Shown: one piece after another, positions 24,634-36,652 of the stretch
Position numbering within the stretch: position 1 is the stretch's first letter
How the letters are laid out: each line of letters opens with the position of its first letter
DNA from: Lineus longissimus
Taxonomy: Eukaryota; Nemertea; Pilidiophora; Heteronemertea; Lineidae
Direction: 5' to 3'
DNA: 60,000 bases
Assembly: GCF_910592395.1 (NCBI RefSeq)
Contig: NC_088309.1
Location: forward strand, 25,052,599 to 25,112,598
Made by a program: the position numbers and the translations under genes
The notes under the pieces: generated by a model
Databases searched by the model: none
What the model was told of the DNA's origin: nothing
What the model saw: the letters and a program-made list of their open reading frames with translations, nothing else

Positions 24634-27600
24634 CCATGCCCTAACTGCTTACTCGCAACCTGATGACTACTAATTTGACCTCAAACTCCTGCCTTTTAAA
24701 TTAGTCCTCCTTTAACAAGTGTCAACCAAGACGCTGATCAAACAACACCAATTTGCCTGGTGGTGCTCTGTTTCTTTGTACATGGGCACATCGTTATGGA
24801 ACACATCTGATGATTCAGCCCCCAGGCGCAACGTCTTCTAGCAGCTCAACAAGTCTTGTTCATGGCGTTACTGTCAAGACCAGTCGAAGTTAGCGCTAAT
24901 CGTGGCGTCTGTAATTCCTTCTTTGATGACGTTGGTGCAATATGTCAAAATAACAACAAAACATTGCATTAACTTTCTGTTGAAAATCCCAAGAGCTCAT
25001 TATGAAAAGGATATGACTGTAACAGATATTCTGGAGTGATATTCTCGCTATACGGCTTTCATAACCTTTTGTAAAAACTGTGAAAACAATATCAGTATAT
25101 TCAGCTCACAAATATTATATACGTATCAGTGGAATCTTCATGTTCCTTGTCACGACCAGCTTAAATGGAAATGTGTGGGACGGGAAATAATAAAAGGATT
25201 TAGTATCATTGTAGCGACAGGTATGAGTTTTAAATTCAATCCAATCGTTAATCAAAACTGACAATGGGGCGATAACATAATTTAATAGGATTTGGCGGTG
25301 AATGAAGAAGATTTGTGGGGATATTGCTGTATCAAGGCTTTTAGGCGGAAGGTTGATCGAATTTGACATGTCTGAATGATTTTTTTGGCTGTGAGTCTCT
25401 GGTAGGTGTAACAGTTTTCACCTATGAGAATAAGAAGTTTTCACGTTGCCGTGTAGTTCTCACAAGGTAAGGAGGTACATGTACAGCCTCTGTGTGCATA
25501 AATATGTACTGTCAGCTCTTTTCTCCTCTACAGGGGAGGATTTTCACCTTGATCTATTTATGCTATGTGTTTAACTAAATATATCATGATGAATAAACCA
25601 GGTAAACACAACACAATGCTCTGCTGCTTGAATGATTGTGACATTGTCAACATTGTTGAATCATTTCTTCAACAACATGTGGCCAAGCCGAGGAGAGTTT
25701 CAATATCCTGTCTGCCGCAATAACACTGACATACTCCAGTTGGTCAAATCAGCGCCAGATCGCCTTGAAACAGTACTTCATGGCACGAATCAGCAACGGG
25801 TTGAGACAGACTCATGAATCTTACCATCACATATGGCCGCGCTAAGGAGAGGGCATCACATCCATATCCTGTCACGACCATTGCTGATGTTATCATCATC
25901 CTCCACCTGCCAGTGGAGATCCCTATCATTGCTATAAACAAGCCAATTACCCAAGTAACGAGACCAGTCTGCTAACGAACACGCTGGTCGCGGAATTATT
26001 GCTACGTTTAGTGGAGACATCTTGGCCAAATTGCAATTGTCGCAGTGCGGGTCAATTATTGCGATGAGTTAACCAGCAGTTTCAGGTTGTATCAGCGTGC
26101 AGATCAGAGAGTACATCAGAGTACATGAGAGCACATCGCCCGAAACGAAGTGTATGGCCAAGGGTAACACTTTCAGGCGGGGTATGTGAAATGCTCTAGG
26201 AGGACTGTAGCTAACTTGCTAAAGCGTGTCAGCTCGGTTCACCATTTTATCCGTCACTGCCTTAGGTTTCGAGAACATGCGCAACCTTCTTATCATTCGC
26301 ACTCATCACATAGCTGTGATGAAAGAGAATACTGAACTCTATGGTTTTTGCTTAAAGAACTGTGAAAACACAACATACATTAAGTAATTGAATGATCAAT
26401 CTGGCTAGCCCTTTATTTACGGGTATTGTTTCCACGCTGCTTTATAAATTTCCGAGTGTATGTTTACCAATCAATTGATTAGACACAATGTGATTAAACC
26501 TTCTTGTTTGCTAAAATTGAATATTATTCGAAAAACGAAGGAACTATTTGTGAGGAAATCGCCAATAATTGTTAACTTAGGCTAATGTTACAGAGCACAA
26601 CACTAATATTATGAGAGTGTTGTCCATTTCATTGACAGATGTTGCAAATAGACTGTTTACACGGCCTTTTATCTAAAATGTTAAATCAGTACTTCATTGT
26701 AGTTGGCCATATTCAATTACATGATAGGTTAATGAAATGGTTGGGGGCAATTGAAACATTTTAGCGCATTCGGTTAGTCTCGTTATCATCATCAGTTTAG
26801 CCGAGCTGAAATTGAAAATTAGTACTCAGAATGTTCTCAAGTCAACTCGAAGAGATCTGTTGCTACATTGTATTTGGAAATAATATGTCAAGGTTTTATT
26901 TCAACTTCAAATCTGTAGTCTGGTTACTCTAAGATTCATCCGACATGTTGCTTGTAGCAATACAGGCCAGGGGCGATGAACCAGTCACCCAGGCTTCGGC
27001 CTGTAACATAACGCCATAGACGTAATTATATCCTTCTACCGGGAATCGACCATTTTAATTGCAGGATTATCGAAGCGAAGGATCCACAGTCACAGCTGTT
27101 TATCGCAAATTCGTCTCGGGTTCGTTTTCATTAAAACTGATCGTAAATTGTGCTTACTGCTTTGTAAATTAATGTGATGGGATAAAATCATTATTACAGC
27201 AGCTGAGCAGAGAAAGGTAGAGAAGTAGACAATTACAAGTTACCGTGGAAATAAACTGGGACAAGAACGGGAAGTTTGCTATGTCCAGGCTAATCTTTCC
27301 TTGTAATCTTTCGTGTTCAATCACTTGATCATCATAGAAAGTTCAGCCATTTCAAATCAACGGTATTATGCAACAGTTTATCTGTTCTTGTAAATAATTG
27401 CTTGCATTACTAACCAAAGTCGAAAATCCCGATACGATTTCCATTACATATGAGTGATTAGTACAAGTAGCTGGTAGTAAGCTTTGCTAATACAGCGCTG
27501 CTGCCTTCTTGAATCTTGCATACATGTAAGACCATCAATTTTTAAACATATTCGAACTTAAAGTGGAAAATAAGTTGGTGTAGTTTTGATAACTCGATCC

Positions 27601-29859
27601 ATTTTCAAATAGGCAGATCTTAATATTCATCGCATATGATAGAACCATGTGTCAATTTTCGGTCAATAAGCACTTCTTCACTTGACTGAATTTTGCAGAG
27701 ATAGGAAAACAGACACTCTTGGGAAAGGTGTTTCCTGGATTAACTGCATTCGTATGCTTGATATTCCTCCTCTTCAAAAAAGGAGTCGTGCAATCACCCT
27801 CACTGACAACCACTCTAATTGGTGGGACCTGCAGAGAATAACCAACAAATGAGATTTCCTCTTTTGTGAGAAAGTTTTTATTTCATCACACGCCATGGTC
27901 TGGTGGCATGAACTGCTTCAAACAAACTTTCAATATTTCTTATGCTGGTATAAGCAAGACATCCAGTCCCCAACATGAAAAGAAACTTTGAGGACCATGA
28001 GGCCAAAACGAATTAAGCGTGCCTCCAGAGTTCTAAGATAATAGAGCACAAATATATACATGTATTTTGTAATTATGTTACATGTATCTTAAGTCTACTG
28101 AGTTTGGATTAAGATATCCATCGTTACGATTGGCCTGTCGCCATCTTGACCTGCTGGTGACTATGTTGGGTGGGTCGAGCCAACCGCGCCCGTCATAACA
28201 AATCAGTGATATACCACATCTCAGTAAAATACCAGCCGAGACCACTCTCTGAGGGCTAATGGCCGCCACGATGAACTCTGCGTTCACAACTGAAATAAGG
28301 TGTCAAATCTCCGAAATCGTATTTTCGCCAACAAGCACAGTTGCCTACAAGAGGTCTTCCTTACACAGTATCGGTGTCATCGCAAATCACATCAATCTTT
28401 TACAATGTGAAAATGATGACTAGTTGAGAAACCACACAACGCAAAGGAATCATTACATCCAATCAGATTACGGAAACTCAATTACTGCCTGACTATTCCC
28501 AAGCTTCCGTTACAGAGAAATGTCAGCAATACTCTGCAGGCTATCGAGGCGCGGCATTTTGGGGAAAATGTAATAGAAAAGTACCAATAGGTCATGTTTT
28601 GAAGAAAGAAACCTTTCGTCACGATGCTCCTGACTTGATCAACACCTAGAGCCAGAAACTTATACTAAACGAATTTGTGGCTCAGTTAATAGTTCGGAAA
28701 TTGCGGCGGATCTGTAGTCACGCGTCCAGGAAATGTATAGGAGAGACGACTTAGTAATGCTGATAGTACAAATGACTAAGAATAGCACAGCCTCCATATG
28801 TCTGTTGTCTTCGACATCCTATATCGGAGAGCAAACAACCCAATGAATAGCTAAATGCTAAACGAATATAAGAGCTCTTGACTGAAAATGCTGATTTGAA
28901 CGAAGATTGCCCTTTCACGAAAATGTCTTCGATGATCAGTCGGACGCGGAATAGACATATACGTGTCCTACGTCTCAAGAGCGACTTCGATCCGACTCGG
29001 GTGAATATGGTACAACAAAGAAATTTGGTAAGAACAATAATGTCAAAATGACAGCCATGAACGACACTGCTCCCGGACACATACATCAAAGCAAGAAAAA
29101 CAGTCGCTGACATCAACTTTGTTCAGTATGACAACAATTCAAACAACAAGATGGACTTTTGCCTTTATTGCATTTATTGTACCACTAAGTAATGTTATTC
29201 ATGTTGCACACTTTGCTGCGCCATATTGCTCATAAGATAACTGTGTAAATCATTGCGATGACAGCAAGAGATATGCAAATTTTGTGAGATTGGTTGTAGG
29301 ATGTTGTTAGAATTAATCAAGGCCTTTGGGCAATATTGCTCTTATATCATTTGATGACGGATCTTTGCGTGATGATGAAAAGTCAAAGAATAGGCTGTCT
29401 ATTCAGACTTTTTTACAGTAACATATTCCACCATGCCCCTTACAAATAAGGATATGTTAGAAATGTATGAATGGTATTGCAGTAAAGTCATAGCCGTATT
29501 CTCTTGCAAAGCCATTGTGATGAAGACTCTCACCATTTTCCGAACCGAGACATGCGAATGTCTTTTGCACGCCATTCATAAACCCATGTAACGTTGCTGC
29601 AAAAAACTCAGATTGGCTAATGGTTGAGTGTGTATTCGGACTAAAGCTTTGATCCGCAAGATCGACCTATCAGTATCGAGCGTTTTACGCCCATAACTAA
29701 TCGAGTCACGCAAATTACTTCCTTCGCAAAAAAAACACGAAAAGGCCATAAGACGTCCTACTCTTTAAATACTCTGATACCATGACAAAATAATAGCGCC
29801 GTGAAGCTTTTTGGTCTGACGAGGTTGCTCGTGCTGTGGTCGGGAACATGCTGAAGGTG
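24634..29859. other. Intergenic; no gene recognised
   Basis: Nothing with a domain or splice context. The 121-codon minus-strand frame at 28751-29116 begins with a signal-peptide-like segment (MMSATVFLALMYVSGSSVVHG) but is otherwise unremarkable, lacks a clear donor and is not called as a gene. Confidence 0.4.
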
Positions 29860-32410
29860 TATACAGTCAGTTGGCCGCGGCCCCATTTCCGCGTAATTCT
29901 CTCTGCGCTATGACGTCACTGCATATCATTACGAGCTCATTATCGCGTACATTTAGGCGTGAAAAATATGAAGTCGGAAATCGATCCTAAACTTGCCAAA
30001 ATCTTTCTGAATGACATGTAAACGGAAGATATTATTCTAGATGAAACATTAATTAGTAGTTTCATTAAGAAAAAAGTGTAAAAAGTCCTGAGGTTTGCTG
30101 TTTACGTGACTTTGAACAGCGGTCGTCGCCCGAAAATTTGCAATTTTTTCACGTAATTTTGTTGAATAAATGCACCTAACTCATCAAAAACATCGCGCGT
30201 GCTCAGAAGTAATGACTGATATTTATTGTTATATGTATCTTTGACTGAATAACACGATAGTAAAAATGATTATTTCTGCCGCACGGCTAGAAAATACGTT
30301 TAAGTTGCCTCTGATTTTTGTCAGAAAATGTTGCAGCCGGATTTAGGTTCCGACCACATCCGAAGTTGAGCCGAAGAGGCCCGAACACTAGGATCGCCAC
30401 CATCGCTACAAAACGTGTTCTAGAATACTGATTATGAAAACTTGTCCAATAGCCCATCCTGCCGTCCCATCCCTCCTTTCATGAGACCACCATTGCCCAA
30501 ATTTAATGACAAAATGATGCAAAGAAGAAACTTAACATTAAAGATAACTAATCCTCTCTTCTGCATCTTGAAACTCTTTAACAGTGAAACGCTAACATTG
30601 AAACAAGAACACCAATAACAAACAGACAGTCAATTGTTGAAGGGTGTAAAACACAATGCTAAATTCAAATTTTTGCAAGTGGTGCTGTTGAACTTTTCAA
30701 GTGGAAGGAATCAAACTTATTTTCATTCGTGACGTTATTTGCTAATGATTGTTTACACCATTCAACAGCTTGACATGTTCATCAAACCCGATTGACTGGA
30801 GAAGTGAAAGTATTAGCTGAAAGATAAAGCAGATTTTTCCTGAATGACAACAGCCTGGATGTACAATTACAACAGTCAAATTGATGACAAACTTCAAGTT
30901 AAACCAATCACAATCTTGCAGGAAGATGTCCTGTAATAGGTTAAGTTTACACCTTTAACACTGGCATTGGTCATGCTGCTCAAATTACATACTTTATCAG
31001 CTTTTTGGTATTATCTTTTACTGATACAGCAACTCTAAAAATGAGATGATGGCAAGTTCTGTGCGCGATGTCTGGCACAAAATAACTCTTGTGGGGGTAC
31101 TGATGAGGCTATTCCCGGCTTTATAAGCATCATTGATGGCTTGGAAGCCCGTTCAGACCCAGGCCAGGGTCAGGGAAAATAAACTATCCACCCAAAGGTC
31201 GTCCAAAATTACCAGACAATGCCTATTATTGAGCCATGTCACCTAGTAGGCCCTGGTGTTTTGGACCGTGAAGATCCACATTGTAATGTGTATATGATTT
31301 CTTTTCCTGAACTATGGCAGCCTTTTACAGGCAAATCTGGCAAAAAAGTGCCTAAACATAGGCAACTAAAATTACCAAACAAACAAAAGATATATCATTA
31401 TGAGAAAGTTTATTTTCACAGAGGATATACAGAGAAATTTCTGAAGAATCAGCCGGATTGCCCAACAGTAGTAGTAGACATCTCAGTCACCTGGATCTTT
31501 TCGGAAGTGAAGCATCATGGCTCATGCTTTACTGTTTGAGCACATCCACACAAATCGATAGTATTCCTGGTCAATAATACAATATCAATGACGATATGGT
31601 GGAACACATGACATACCTCCAGTCTCATAACATAACAATAACATAACACTCACTCAGTCACTGTCGCTCTGACATTTCTGACGACTATTCTACCAGTAGC
31701 TTTATCAAAAGGCTCAAAATCATCTGGTCATTTGGCCACAAGTTGTAGAAATTATAGTCAGACTAAGCATATTCATCAACAGAACTCAAACAGGCTACCA
31801 TCATGCCATTCTCACTTTTAACCACAATTTTTTTGAGACACGCTGTGCATTAAAATATTTTTACAATATCGCGTCGTGCACGCAATTGCCGCGAAAAACG
31901 GCTTGATTAACATCACGTGATCCAAAACGTCATAAATATTAATGAGATTTCTTCGAAAAATCACCAAATTAAGTGCCAAAAAAGAAATATTTAGGAAACC
32001 GGGTGCTCAAATGTTTTAAAAGATATGAATTCATTTAGGATTGGTCAACCACTTCGCAAAAAATCAATTTACCAAATATCGCCGCAAAGCTGGAAAATAT
32101 CTTTGAGTAAGGTATGTTCAGCGAAGATTGCGAAAATATCATATTTCGAAAAATTGATCAAACTCGGTTGATTTTGCTTGGAATTTGATGAAATAAACAC
32201 CAATTTTTTCTTTCAATAACTAACAATTTCGCCATCTTTGATCAATCGCTCTCCCCGAACAGTCGTGCATGCTACAGAGGTTTTAGTCTCTGCCACAAAT
32301 ATGGCGCGAATTAGTATCAAATTTGTACCGATAGGTGACAGTAGCAGCGCAACGCAGAGAGAAACGCTCTTTTGGCGCTGCGAACGGGGGCGCGGCCAAC
32401 TGACTGTATA
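29860..32410. mobile_element. DNA transposon-like element with 20-bp perfect terminal inverted repeats
   Basis: The left end at 29860 reads TATACAGTCAGTTGGCCGCG; the reverse complement of the right end at 32410 reads the same 20 bases. Beyond that the ends stay partly alike (GCCCCATTT against CCCCCGTTC, then a shared CTCTCTGCG in both subterminal regions). If the outer TA on each side is the target duplication, the ends begin TACAGTC, which suits the Tc1/mariner superfamily. The interior holds no intact transposase and no DDE motif that I can see; its longest frame is 106 codons at 31219-31539. This looks like a non-autonomous or decayed copy about 2.55 kb long. Confidence 0.75.
31219..31539 (+). 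CDS. Unrecognised open frame inside the TIR element
   Basis: A 106-codon frame starting MPIIEPCHLVGPG and ending with a TGA at 31537. It includes basic stretches (KSGKKVPKHRQLKLPNKQK) and several aromatic residues. Reading upstream in the same frame, another open segment (31045-31179, with FCARCLAQNNSCGG) is separated from it by one stop codon (31180). Together they might be the remnant of a protein carried by the element. I recognise no transposase family, and chance is a reasonable explanation. Confidence 0.2.
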   Translation: MPIIEPCHLVGPGVLDREDPHCNVYMISFPELWQPFTGKSGKKVPKHRQLKLPNKQKIYHYEKVYFHRGYTEKFLKNQPDCPTVVVDISVTWIFSEVKHHGSCFTV

Positions 32411-35400
32411 GTAGAAGTCAATTGGGATTCGATCGGTTGTAATGGATTTGTTTTAGAATTGTGTCTATGACGAGAGTATACAATTCTATTTTCATTAAAT
32501 CTTCTTTCAAGACCCTTATGCGTTATTGCATTATGAATAAGTACTAAGCTACCTCGATTCCCTGCCTTTAGGAGCTTCGTGATAATGTGTTTATGGCGTC
32601 TCAGAATTAATTATTCATTGAGGCCTACCCAGTCGTGAACGTAGATTGTAACATCTGCCTCGTGTAGCCTAAGGCCAGCATGCCCTTGGCCCGTGGGCCT
32701 ACGTACTGGTTAGTGTATTCAGAGTTATCAGCGCATCGGTGTATTCTGAAACATGAAATAGCCTGTTTACACAAGTACCAAGCGCGTTGTATAAATAACC
32801 AGCGTAGCAAAAACCTTGAGCTGTCGAAGATAAAAATCCATACAAAGAAGGTCCATATGGGGTCCCGTATAACATTCATAAAGATCTAATAAATGTGCGT
32901 AATCTTAGAGTAACTAGGGCATAATAATGTTATGGCGTCACAGGGCATACGTACTTTAGCCTGTGTCCGTATGTGGTTCGTATCTATTCGAAAAAAGAGG
33001 AACCGTTTCAGATATCTCAATTGGTCGGTGTGATGCTTAAATTGACTTCTTGGCCATACTTCACAACCTTTGACAGTTAGTAGCTTTAAATAGACGTGTA
33101 ACTTGAGGAGTAATTGTAACGACCGAAAATATATGTATTAAATAGAAAATACAGAAAACAGTATTGAAGAAGTTTTTGAATATATGAAGCGTATTCAAAG
33201 TAATTTTATCCATCCATAAGTTCGAGATAGTATTATCATGGTCTGACCATACTAATCTTCTTGTTTACCTAAACAAGTGTTGAACAAACGATCTAGCCTG
33301 ATCTGGGCCTGGATGTTTTAAATCGTTAGCATCTTAGAACAGGCGTGGCGTTGTCTGGTTATCAGAGCGGCAGACGGTTGCTACAAACAAACAATAACTC
33401 ACTCGGTATGGTAGCAAGCGTTTTGTATTTTTCTTTCCGTTGAGTGCTGTCTCAGGTTATTCCGACACCCAATCACCGAAATGGCTGCCATTAGTTCCAT
33501 CTAACGCAAGCATGCTCCTTGAAAGCAAATTCCATTATCGTAGTATGAAAGGCCATTATCAAAATGAAGATGCAGGTACGGAAAAAATCCTTTCATTCTG
33601 TTTGGTAAAGAAACTGTTGTTGGGACGTTCTTGAGAAGATTGACCCGATGACATGTACATGTACTATGCGTGGACAAATAGCCCTTCTCAAATAGCCACT
33701 TTCTCTTCGCAGAGAGTAAAATTTGTTTTTTATATTATTTTAGGGAGAAATAATGTTGACAAACACGCAGAATAACACCTGCAACTTCGAATATCATCAG
33801 CCGCGGCGCACTTATACATGTACCCAACTAGCTTGTACCATGTTTGTCATACATATTGAAGATAACATCTATTTTTCACTAATAAAACTTTTACTTACCA
33901 ATTGGCATATCCTCACAAAGAACCTCCTAGGTATCAATGCTTCACTTATCAGTACGATATATTCCTTGTTAACTCCGAAACTCATTTACATCCACGAACT
34001 TTTGCACATTTGAGAAACGATCTAAGCCTTCCTTAACTTGCCACAAGTCATATAATAAGGCCCCCTACTCCTTTGACTTAAACTTGATCCGCTTTATACC
34101 TACTAATTACGCCAACTAGGCCTACTGTGGACATTGGCGATAGCCGTTCCGACATGCGCTTGTCCGGTAATTAAAGGGTTCCGTGCGAGCCGCCACTGCT
34201 GTGACAAGTTACCCTAAACAATTGTACAAGAATCACGTACGGACTCGTTACGAAGGAATTGTTAAACTCGCATCCATAGCTATAATAAATGTGTCTATTG
34301 ATCGGTGCGTTGGGCAAACTTGAGGTTGAGCCTGGCTTGCTGTCTTAGGATGAGACTTCCCTTGCAATCTGTTAACGGGTGATCACGTGGTACGAGCTCC
34401 TGGCGTTTCGCCGTATCCATTTATCTGTTTTATCAGCGGCTGAGATTGCATCTGTGTTAACACAATATGAACTATAATGTACAATGGAAATATTAGAGAC
34501 TAGTGATATTTAGTGTAAGATACATGCCAATACTTTTTAGCCAAATCGAAATGAGAAATATTATATAGTAGTTAGTTGAATTACTATCAAATCACTTCGC
34601 TTTTACGTCAATATCGCCACGAATGTACATTGTTAGTCACTGTGGTGTAAGTATTTCTCGAAGTGTGGTGCAGTATTCTTAAAGTAGGTCGACGACATCA
34701 GCCATGGATTATCATAAAAACCATTCTCTAATCCCATTACTGACGCGACCATGAATTTTCAAGAGGGCCTTAGCTGCAGGTTACCCCAACAACGGACCTC
34801 GATTTGTATGAGATAATCGGCCTATAATACAGCTTTACAATAAATACATTCGAATTTGACATGGAGCACAAAACCGTGATATCCCGTTAGTCGCATATTC
34901 GTCATGTTACATTATGTGTCTTAACCCTATGAGTATCAGCGAAATGCGATATATACAAAAGGTTAAACAAATGAGCAAAGAGCTATCGTTGTAGTGCGAC
35001 TTGAATGAAATGATACCCGCGCTAAAGAATACAGGTTGTGAAAAAGGATAGGCCATAAATGAGTCTTGACTACTTTTTGGATAAAATACCATAAATTGCC
35101 GCTGTGATATATGAAAATAAAAGTATATATGGATGCATCTCGACTTCAGAAAAAGTAAGGTTGTTACATTGTATGATAACGAGAAGTTACAAGGTACTTG
35201 CCACAAGGCAATAAATTCACGAGTTTTTTTTCTCAGTTTGTTGGCAAATTTTATACCAGATAACACGGAATCTAACCTGTATTAATGTCGTATTTGACAC
35301 AGCAATCACGTCATTACGTACACATACCAAATTACATGTACAAATATTTTGTCACCCAACAACTCCTTAAGCACACCATTCAATATCTTAACAAATATTT

Positions 35401-36408
35401 TTGAGGAATTAAAACGAATCTCGGATTTGCATTATGGGAACCTGTCAAATTCAAAGTTTTACAGCCTAAATTCTTTGCCAATCTTTTCACAAGGAATAAA
35501 AATCGTAAATACATGCAAGTGCATGTATAATTCGTTTCAATTTAATTCATTTTGGCTTTAAAATAGTTTCAACAACCAAACTACAAATGCAAATCCGCAC
35601 TACTGGCGATGAATTAAGGCAGGCCTCAAAATATTATCGGGTAGAAAACATTTAAAAATAATTCACTTGATTGAAACCACCAACTTAACCAGCAACATAC
35701 GAGTTTAATTCTGATATTGCGCGATTAAATTTATCTTTTTCATCAGAAGTCAACATCAAACTTCCCCTCGCCACTAAAGACTCCTTAAAACGGACATAAA
35801 TCATAACCTAATCATGTAGAGAGTAATTTAAAAAGTCAGTCACGCCACTTTGATATGTATCGCTAGACCTTTAGATTGAATATTCAAATAGTCACGAATC
35901 ATAGACGAAAACGACATCAAAGTTTCCATGCAAGTATATATTTATGATGACTCGTAGTCTAACTTTGGTGCGTTTTGCTTTTACTCCAATGAATTTTAAG
36001 TAATTAAGAGCTTATGATTGAGATGAACAGAGCTTCAATAATTTTAGGGTTTCTTTCTGTGCGAGGAGTTAGTTTCTGTTTGTTGAGTCGAGGTGATCAA
36101 AAAGCAATTGTATCCGTCGAGTAAGACCCAAGGCTTGGAAGCAGGTGTCTCGACAAAGATAACATTTTCTTTCGTTGCAGAAACAGCATCTGTTCATTAT
36201 GAAATAATGACAACAACGAAATAAATATTCTAGTAAGTTGTATTTTTAATACTTACCTGGCAATGTTAGTATACATTAGTATGTTGTTTATTGAAAAAGG
36301 GAGTAATAACCAAAACAGACAACATTTCACAACCTGAGATGATTTTATTTGCAACAAATTTTACAATATCAGACAATCTATAACAACAAGTACAATAACA
36401 GGTGAATG
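32411..36408. other. Intergenic; no gene recognised
   Basis: Short AT-rich frames on both strands, without domains. Copies of the palindrome ACATGTACATGT occur near 33652 and TACATGTA near 35333. Confidence 0.4.
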
Positions 36409-36652
36409 TTGAGAAATGTGTAGGCCCGATATGACCCTGCCCGAGTGAATGGAATCCACACCGGACAGTCACACATGCAGGAGCTACAGCTCAATTTTGA
36501 GAAATGTAGGCTCGATATGTCCCTGCCCGAGTGAGTGGAATCCACAACGGACAGTCACACATGCAGGAGCTACAGCTCAATTTTGAGAAATGTAGGCTCG
36601 ATATGTCCCTGCCCGAGTGAATGGGATATACACTGGACAGTCACACATGCAG
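36409..36652. repeat. Minisatellite, 86-bp unit, three copies
   Basis: Copies start TTGAGAAATGTAGGCTCGAT near 36409, 36497 and 36583; each contains CCCTGCCCGAGTGA and GGACAGTCACACATGCAGG. ACACATGCAG at 36471, 36557 and 36643 gives the exact 86-bp period. The first copy carries a two-base insertion (ATGTGTAGG) and the third is cut off after ATGCAGG. Frames open through it are repeat by-products. Confidence 0.95.

Noticed and set aside
28751-29116. 121-codon minus-strand frame with a signal-peptide-like start
   Set aside because: The rest of the frame is low in recognisable features and no donor site or downstream exon could be identified.
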